From Chloroflexota bacterium (GTDB lineage Bacteria; Chloroflexota; Dormibacteria; Dormibacterales; Dormibacteraceae), in contig DMCH01000144.1 of NCBI GenBank assembly GCA_003446775.1, positions 2,362-12,573 of the forward strand: a DNA stretch of 10,212 bases, read 5' to 3'. Of this stretch, positions 6,644 through 10,212 are shown in pieces (within the stretch, counting starts at the first letter, position 1; the number at the start of each line of letters is the position of its first letter). Below the pieces are notes generated by a model. It was not told the DNA's origin. It searched no databases and worked only from the letters and a program-made list of their open reading frames with translations. Made by a program: the position numbers and the translations under genes.

Positions 6644-7815
6644 TACCGCCCGCGGGGGAGCCCGAGCACGCGCTCGGCGATGATGTTGCGCTGGATCTCT
6701 GACGAACCGGCGTAGATCGTCTCGGCCTGCGCCCACATCCATGCGTACTGCCAGCGTCCGTCTTCGACCGCAAACGGCGAACCAGGCGCAAGCGCGCCGT
6801 ATGGTCCCTGCACGCCAACCGCCGTCTCCTGGATGCGCTTGTCCATCTCGCTCCAGTAGAGCTTGGTGAGGGACGCTTCGGGCCCGGGCGCATCGCCGTG
6901 CTGGGCCTTAGTGAGGTTGCGCAGGCCGTTGAGGCGGAACACGTGCGCTTCGATCTGCGCTTGTGCCACCTTCTGGCGGACCGTGACGTCGCCGCCGGCG
7001 CCGCGATCCCGGGCAAGGCCCGCAAGCTCGGCGACGACGCGCTCGAACCGGGCCGCCTGGGCCAGGCCGGCGCGCTCGAACCCGAAGACCGTCATGGCGA
7101 TCTTCCAGCCCGCACCAGGTTCGCCCACCACGTCGCGGTCGTCCACCACCGCGCCCGAGAGAAAGATCTCGCAGAACTCGCCGCCGCCGGTCATCTGGTG
7201 GATCCGCCGCACCTCGACTCCGGGCTGATGCATATCGACCAGGAAGAACGAGATGCCTTTGTGCGGCTCGGCCTCGGCGTCACTGCGCGCGAGCAGGAAG
7301 CTCCTGTCGGAGTAGTGCGCGCCGCTCGACCAGGTCTTCTGACCGTCGAGGACCCAGTGCCCGTCCCGCCGTTGCGCGCGTGCGCGCAGCCCTGCCAGGT
7401 CGCTGCCCGCGTCAGGCTCGCTGAAGCCCTGGCAGAAGTTCATGTCGCCAGAGAGGATCTTCTCGACGTACGTGTCCTTCTGCCACTGCGAACCGTGGAC
7501 GAGCAGGGTCGGAGCGAGGAGGCTCACGCCAAGCCGGCCCAGGATGATGGGCGCTCCCGCCTTCTCCATCTCCTCCTGGTAAATGGCCTGCATGACCGGG
7601 GTCGCCTCGCGGCCGCCCGCCTGCTTGGGCCAGGCGAGCTTCAGCCAGCCGGCTTCGTGAAGGCGGCGCTGCCACTGACGCTGGAGATCGGTCTCCTCTT
7701 CCTCTCGAAAACCGCCCACTCCGCGGTGTCGCCACTCTGCAGGGAGGTTGCGATCGAGCCAGTCGCGGACCTCGAGCCGGAAGGCCTCCTCGTCAGCTGT
7801 GAACCCGAGATCCAC
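6643..7815 (-). CDS. acyl-CoA dehydrogenase
   Basis: This FAD-dependent acyl-CoA dehydrogenase (390 residues from GTG 7813-7815) should oxidise an acyl-CoA to the 2-enoyl-CoA that the adjacent MaoC pair would hydrate. The N-terminal helical domain begins 'DLGFTADEEAFRLEVRDWL'. The middle beta domain has 'CQGFSEPDAGSDLAGL' and 'GQKTWSSGAHYSD', both FAD-contacting blocks. The C-terminal domain ends 'IYAGSSEIQRNIIAERVLG'. At the medium-chain enzyme's catalytic Glu376 position there is Ala369, while 'FGFER' supplies Glu247 on the adjacent helix, as in isovaleryl- and long-chain acyl-CoA dehydrogenases. That Glu is therefore the likely base. TTG 7834-7836 is an alternative start adding seven residues. 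I prefer GTG because it matches the usual 'MDLGF'-type N-terminus. It is the first gene of the operon. Confidence 0.93.
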   Translation of the reverse strand: MDLGFTADEEAFRLEVRDWLDRNLPAEWRHRGVGGFREEEETDLQRQWQRRLHEAGWLKLAWPKQAGGREATPVMQAIYQEEMEKAGAPIILGRLGVSLLAPTLLVHGSQWQKDTYVEKILSGDMNFCQGFSEPDAGSDLAGLRARAQRRDGHWVLDGQKTWSSGAHYSDRSFLLARSDAEAEPHKGISFFLVDMHQPGVEVRRIHQMTGGGEFCEIFLSGAVVDDRDVVGEPGAGWKIAMTVFGFERAGLAQAARFERVVAELAGLARDRGAGGDVTVRQKVAQAQIEAHVFRLNGLRNLTKAQHGDAPGPEASLTKLYWSEMDKRIQETAVGVQGPYGALAPGSPFAVEDGRWQYAWMWAQAETIYAGSSEIQRNIIAERVLGLPRGR

Positions 7816-7828
7816 GGGCTCAATTATG
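7816..7828 (-). promoter_or_regulatory. possible leaderless promoter for the acyl-CoA operon
   Basis: On the - strand, CATAAT (7828-7823) matches five of six -10 bases. It stands seven bases before the GTG start at 7815, the spacing seen in leaderless genes. No good -35 box or ribosome-binding site is present. If the TTG start at 7836 were used, this element would lie inside the gene. Confidence 0.3.
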
Positions 7829-7858
7829 AGAGCCAACCGGCTTTGGGTCGTCTGGTCG

Positions 7859-7870
7859 TTTAATTAGGCA
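7859..7870 (+). promoter_or_regulatory. possible leaderless promoter for the zinc-ribbon membrane protein
   Basis: TTTAAT at 7859-7864 matches five of six -10 bases and stands six bases before the ATG at 7871. There is no Shine-Dalgarno sequence. This spacing is typical of leaderless transcripts in Actinobacteria and related phyla. A -35 box is not evident. Confidence 0.35.
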
Positions 7871-8245
7871 ATGGCCTCAGATGTGCTGTGCGGCCGGTGC
7901 GGCGCGCTGCTCACCAATCCGAGCGCGCCGTGCCCACGATGCGGAGCGCCCGCCTCGGGCGCATATCAAGGCGCGTTCCGCCAAGCGCGGAAGAGCCCGG
8001 CCCTCGCGGCCGCCCTGGCGATCGTCCCGGGGCTTGGGCATTTCTACCTCGGCCACAACCTGAAGGGGGTCGCATACCTGGTCGGCGTCGGAGGCTTGCA
8101 GTTCTTTGGCTTCGACCTGGACCTCAGCGTGATCGGGGCCGCGATCGGCGTTCCGATGGAGCTCGGCGGCGCCGGGCTGTGGCTCTTCAGCATCGTAGAT
8201 GCGTACCGGACGGCCAAGCAGACGGAGGCCCCGCCTAGAACCTAA
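7871..8245 (+). CDS. zinc-ribbon membrane protein, TM2-like
   Basis: This 124-residue protein has an N-terminal zinc ribbon, with Cys7-Cys10 and Cys21-Cys24 as two CxxC knuckles in a 'CGRCG' and 'CPRCG' setting. A basic linker near 37-42 follows, then two hydrophobic segments, about 43-75 and 83-112. The first contains 'IVPGLGHFYLGHNLKGVAYL', a TM2-type signature in which a proline/glycine turn precedes 'GxFYLG'. It would sit in the cytoplasmic membrane with the ribbon probably on the inside. The function of such proteins is largely unknown. It stands alone on the + strand between two - strand blocks, with its own terminator. The start follows a -10-like box with no ribosome-binding site. Confidence 0.85.
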   Translation: MASDVLCGRCGALLTNPSAPCPRCGAPASGAYQGAFRQARKSPALAAALAIVPGLGHFYLGHNLKGVAYLVGVGGLQFFGFDLDLSVIGAAIGVPMELGGAGLWLFSIVDAYRTAKQTEAPPRT

Positions 8246-8257
8246 CCGGCACTTGTA

Positions 8258-8296
8258 CCCCACGGAGTCTTCGACTCCGCGGGGGCCCCTATTTTC
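8258..8296 (+). terminator. hairpin terminator after the zinc-ribbon gene
   Basis: CCCC-A-CGGAGTC (8258-8269) pairs with GACTCCG-C-GGGG (8273-8284) around a TTC loop, with one A-C mismatch. A short ATTTT run lies at 8291-8295. It starts 13 bp after the + strand stop and runs into the end of the convergent AT-hook gene, whose stop is at 8289-8291. The T run is on the + side, so it serves mainly the zinc-ribbon gene. A GGGGGCCCC palindrome at 8281-8289 is a competing structure. Confidence 0.65.
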
Positions 8297-8639
8297 TGCG
8301 CTTCCTCGTCGTCGTGGTTGCGCGCTTTCGCGTAGCCGGTGCGGCCGCTGTGGTGCGGCGCTTGCGCCGTTTCGGAGTGCCGAGGGCTTTTTGCACTCTG
8401 CGCTGGATGGTGCGCAGGCTCCGTTCGACGGCGCCGCTCGCAGCTTTCGCGCCGCGCGCGGTCAGCTTCTCCACCTGGCGCTTCAGCTTGCGGTTTTCTT
8501 TGATGAGCTCCGCCACCATGCCGTTCAGCTGCTGCGTCAGCTCGTGGCCGTCAAGCCGGCGGCGCGTTCCCGTTGTCGACCTGCTGCCTGGTGGGCGACC
8601 ACGTCGGCGTGGCTGCTGTGCGGTTTCGTCTGCTGCCAT
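8289..8639 (-). CDS. small basic AT-hook protein, histone H1-like
   Basis: This 116-residue, strongly basic protein probably binds DNA. It has three parts. A short acidic start is followed by an AT-hook-like 'RRRGRPPGSR' at 11-20, the RGRP core that grips the minor groove of AT-rich DNA. A helical, charge-alternating segment at about 33-85 may form a coiled coil for self-association. A Lys/Arg/Thr/Ala-rich tail (about 90-116) ending 'TRKRRK' resembles eukaryotic H1 and bacterial H1-like tails. I chose ATG 8637-8639 because AGGAG lies five bases upstream; an in-frame TTG at 8675 adds 12 non-basic residues. A -10-like box lies about 40 bp upstream. A nucleoid-associated role is inference from composition. 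Confidence 0.8.
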   Translation of the reverse strand: MAADETAQQPRRRGRPPGSRSTTGTRRRLDGHELTQQLNGMVAELIKENRKLKRQVEKLTARGAKAASGAVERSLRTIQRRVQKALGTPKRRKRRTTAAAPATRKRATTTTRKRRK

Positions 8640-8680
8640 TTCGGCTCCTGATTCAGAAATTTCTGGTGCGAACAAATTGC

Positions 8681-8686
8681 AGTATA
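8681..8686 (-). promoter_or_regulatory. possible -10 box for the AT-hook gene
   Basis: TATACT on the - strand, in the 78-bp gap after the RNase H-like gene, matches five of six -10 bases. It would give a leader of roughly 35 bases with the AGGAG site in it. The -35 region is poor: AGATTG at 17-base spacing. Confidence 0.35.
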
Positions 8687-8717
8687 ACCACGCTCTTCCG
8701 CACCAATCTTGATCAGG

Positions 8718-9131
8718 TCATGCCGCAGCAAGAGCAGGCTGGCGCGAGATGCTCTTCAATCCTTCGCGTGCTAATTCATGCGCGGGATTCGCTTTACGGC
8801 TGACATAACGGACGACGCGCCAACCGCGTCGACATCGTTCACGAACCTCGAACACAGCGACGCGGAAGCTGTCGCTCGAAGGCATCCGGCTGCGGACGAC
8901 GGGTGCGCAATCGGTGCGCACGATGACGCGGTGATATGGCCAGCGGGCCGCGGCGAGATCGAGCGCCCCGGCGCACACGTGCGCCTCCAGTTGGGCCGAA
9001 CCGCCCAGGTGCGAGAAACCGAACGATTCCGTATAGACGGCGCGACCCCTGATGAAAACGGCCAGGCCACATCCTGCCCGGCCGTTTCTGTCGAGAGCGG
9101 CGTCCACATAGATCACCAGGCACTCCCGCAA
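8718..9131 (-). CDS. RNase HI-like (RVT_3-type) protein
   Basis: This 137-residue protein has an RNase H fold. 'LVIYVDAALDRNGRAGCGLAVF' at the start places Asp10 on the first strand. 'AQLEAHVCAGALDLA' gives Glu49, 'VIVRTDCAPVV' gives Asp74, and the late motif 'NPAHELARE' has His118 where E. coli RNase HI has Asp134. The three core carboxylates are present, so cleavage of RNA in RNA/DNA hybrids is plausible. RVT_3 proteins have few known functions. The frame is open to GTG 9212. The TTG at 9129-9131 is preferred because AAGGAGG stands eight bases upstream and the first beta strand follows at once. It lies between fabI and the AT-hook gene on the same strand. Confidence 0.85.
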   Translation of the reverse strand: MRECLVIYVDAALDRNGRAGCGLAVFIRGRAVYTESFGFSHLGGSAQLEAHVCAGALDLAAARWPYHRVIVRTDCAPVVRSRMPSSDSFRVAVFEVRERCRRGWRVVRYVSRKANPAHELAREGLKSISRQPALAAA

Positions 9132-9139
9132 TAACGGTC

Positions 9140-9146
9140 CCTCCTT
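9140..9146 (-). promoter_or_regulatory. strong ribosome-binding site fixing a TTG start
   Basis: AAGGAGG on the - strand is followed by eight bases and TTG at 9131. It is a near-perfect Shine-Dalgarno sequence at good spacing. It argues for the rare TTG start of the RNase H-like gene over the upstream GTG at 9212. Confidence 0.75.
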
Positions 9147-9259
9147 GAGAGCGAGATTCAGGATTTGGGGAGAGCCTAACACTATGTTGCGGACTTGTGA
9201 CAACAGTGCCACTAGATGTGGTGGCAGCCATGCTCACACCGCAATAACTGATCTCGAAT

Positions 9260-9327
9260 CTCCCCACCCCCGCGAGGCGCGCTGGGTGCGCCTGGCGGGA
9301 CCTCCCCACTACGTGGGGAGGCCAGGC
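9260..9327. repeat. cluster of inverted repeats after fabI
   Basis: CCTCCCCAC (9301-9309) and GTGGGGAGG (9313-9321) form a 9-bp stem with a 3-base loop. CCTGG (9291-9295) and CCAGG (9322-9326) extend it across a 5-base bulge. A second hairpin, AGGCGC/GCGCCT (9275-9280 and 9288-9293), shares bases with it. CTCCCCAC at 9260-9267 is a second copy that can also pair with GTGGGGAG. The main stem covers the fabI stop codon. No T run follows on the - strand, so it is not a standard intrinsic terminator. It could stabilise the message 3' end or slow polymerase. Confidence 0.6.
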
Positions 9328-10103
9328 GGGAGGTCCGTTCCCATCGCGTGGAAGCCGCCGTCCACGTGCAGCAGCTCGCCCGTGGTCATATTCAGGTAAT
9401 CGGAGAGAAGCGCCACCACGGCGCGGCCGACCGGGGTGCGGTCCTGCAGCTCCCAGCCCAGCGGAGCTCGCAATCCCCACACCTCTTCGAAATCCTTGAA
9501 ACCTGGAATTCCACTGGCGGCCAGCGTCGCCAGAGGACCCGCACAAACAGCGTTGACGCGAATTTTGTAGCGGCCGAGATCGCGCGCCAGATAACGAGTC
9601 ACCGATTCCAGCGCTGCCTTGGAAACGCCCATCCAGTCGTATTTCGGCCAGGCCTGCGTGGAGTTGTCGAAATCCAGCGTCACCAACGATCCGCCGTGCT
9701 CTTTCATCAGCGGGAGAAAACCTGCCGCCAGCTCTTTAAACGAAAATGCGCTCACCTGCAGCGCCGTCGCGACGCTCTCCCATTTCGTGTTCAAGAATTG
9801 GCCACCGAGCGCATCTGGTGGCGCATATGCAACCGAATGGACGAGCCCGTCCAGCCGATCCCATTTCTTGCTTGTCTCTTTCACCGCCGCTGCGATGTCA
9901 TCAGGTTTGCTGACGTCCATCTCTAGGATGTCAGGGACTGGATTCAGCTTCCTGGCCGTCATCTGGGTGATGCTCATCATCCGGCCGAAGCTGGTCAGCA
10001 ACAGTTCCGCGCCCGCCTTCTGCGCCTCGACCGCGATCGCGTAGCCGATGCTGCGCCGGTCGCTCATGCCGGCGATCAGCACTCGCTTGCCCTCAAGAAT
10101 CAC
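9309..10103 (-). CDS. fabI: enoyl-[acyl-carrier-protein] reductase (NADH), FabI/InhA-like
   Basis: This 264-residue short-chain dehydrogenase catalyses the last step of each fatty-acid elongation cycle, reducing trans-2-enoyl-ACP with NAD(P)H. 'LEGKRVLIAGMSDRRSIGYA' (3-22) is the FabI-type cofactor loop. 'VHSVAYAP' (88-95) and the catalytic 'YDWMGVSK' (Tyr155, six residues, Lys162) follow. 'LDFD' (143-146) puts Phe145 where E. coli FabI has Tyr146, as in InhA, and 'RAPLGW' (212-217) also matches InhA. The late 'LLSDYLNMTTGELLHVDGG' is typical. I chose GTG 10101-10103 because the family N-terminus begins there and AGGA lies eight bases upstream. The frame is open to the window edge, but that part reads as the end of another gene in a different frame. 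The stop lies in a hairpin. Confidence 0.95.
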   Translation of the reverse strand: MILEGKRVLIAGMSDRRSIGYAIAVEAQKAGAELLLTSFGRMMSITQMTARKLNPVPDILEMDVSKPDDIAAAVKETSKKWDRLDGLVHSVAYAPPDALGGQFLNTKWESVATALQVSAFSFKELAAGFLPLMKEHGGSLVTLDFDNSTQAWPKYDWMGVSKAALESVTRYLARDLGRYKIRVNAVCAGPLATLAASGIPGFKDFEEVWGLRAPLGWELQDRTPVGRAVVALLSDYLNMTTGELLHVDGGFHAMGTDLPPGLPT

Positions 10104-10122
10104 GGGCCGAATCCTAAGCCAA

Positions 10123-10212
10123 TCACCTGGGTTGTTTGCCCGTGGCGACAGGGGCGTCACGATGCGACCAGTCGCTCCACGATCCCTCGTAAAGGCGCAC
10201 GTCGGCAATGCC
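10123..10212 (-). CDS. rhodanese-type sulfurtransferase, C-terminal end, partial
   Basis: The last 29 codons of a gene enter from the right edge and stop at TGA 10123-10125, 19 bp before fabI. The residues 'ADVRLYEGSWSDWSHRDAPV' match the C-terminal end of thiosulfate or 3-mercaptopyruvate sulfurtransferases (SseA type), where 'V(R)LYDGSWSEW' is well conserved after the active-site loop. The catalytic cysteine lies outside the window. The short gap suggests co-transcription with fabI. Confidence 0.78.
   Translation of the reverse strand, partial: GIADVRLYEGSWSDWSHRDAPVATGKQPR

Noticed and set aside
6898..7863. 321-codon open frame on the + strand opposite the acyl-CoA dehydrogenase
   Set aside because: It is antisense to a gene with strong FAD-domain motifs. 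Its composition is typical of shadow translation.
9260..9327. Repeats as a CRISPR array or attachment site
   Set aside because: There are only two short copies without regular spacers, and no integrase or cas gene is nearby.
8839..9546. 235-codon open frame on the - strand across the fabI end and the RNase H-like gene
   Set aside because: It crosses two well-supported genes in another frame and has no motif of its own.
10104..10208. Extension of fabI to a TTG near the right edge
   Set aside because: The added residues are unlike any FabI N-terminus. Another frame of the same DNA reads clearly as the end of a rhodanese-type protein.
1..10212. Signs of a mobile element or recent transfer
   Set aside because: I see no transposase, integrase, terminal repeats or block of clearly different base composition. 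All genes share the same GC-rich codon style.

Overview
The window is GC-rich chromosomal DNA (by eye well above 60% G+C) packed with bacterial genes. It holds twelve complete or nearly complete coding sequences, plus two gene ends cut by the window edges. I see no insertion sequence, phage gene, CRISPR array, tRNA or rRNA. The solute-binding proteins carry lipobox signal peptides. The enoyl-ACP reductase resembles mycobacterial InhA, and the acyl-CoA dehydrogenase sits beside a split MaoC-type hydratase. Several genes use GTG or TTG starts or look leaderless. Together these suggest a soil-type member of the Actinobacteriota, Dormibacterota or Chloroflexota branch. I cannot place it more precisely from sequence alone.

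Region 1 (1-5445, + strand) is a branched-chain/hydrophobic amino-acid type (HAAT) ABC transporter. It contains the tail of a LivF-like ATPase, then the permeases LivH and LivM, each joined to the gene before it by an ATGA overlap. Two tandem paralogous substrate-binding lipoproteins follow, with a clear intrinsic terminator between them. A polytopic membrane protein of unknown function overlaps or abuts the second binding protein. The real ligand cannot be read from the sequence.

Region 2 (5382-7815, - strand) is a tightly coupled four-gene operon. In transcription order it encodes an acyl-CoA dehydrogenase, a MaoC-like half-subunit that has lost its catalytic histidine, a MaoC-like hydratase with an intact Asp/His pair, and a small DUF2269-like membrane protein. 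The enzymes would dehydrogenate and then hydrate an acyl-CoA in a beta-oxidation-like route. The last gene converges on Region 1 with a 64-bp antisense overlap. A transporter and acyl-CoA catabolism genes lying end to end may mean uptake and breakdown of one carboxylic substrate, but this is inference.

Region 3 (7816-8300) holds a short divergent promoter region, a zinc-ribbon plus membrane protein on the + strand, and a hairpin terminator.

Region 4 (8289-10212, - strand) holds, in transcription order, the C-terminus of a rhodanese-type sulfurtransferase, an InhA-like enoyl-ACP reductase (fabI), an RNase HI-like protein with a TTG start, and a small basic AT-hook protein resembling histone H1. 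The 170-bp gap between fabI and the RNase H-like gene is rich in hairpins.

No clearly novel multi-gene system stands out. The observations most worth following are the AT-hook/RNase H-like pair, the unknown membrane protein tied to the second binding protein, the convergent overlap, and the half-dead hydratase pair with a shortened segment.
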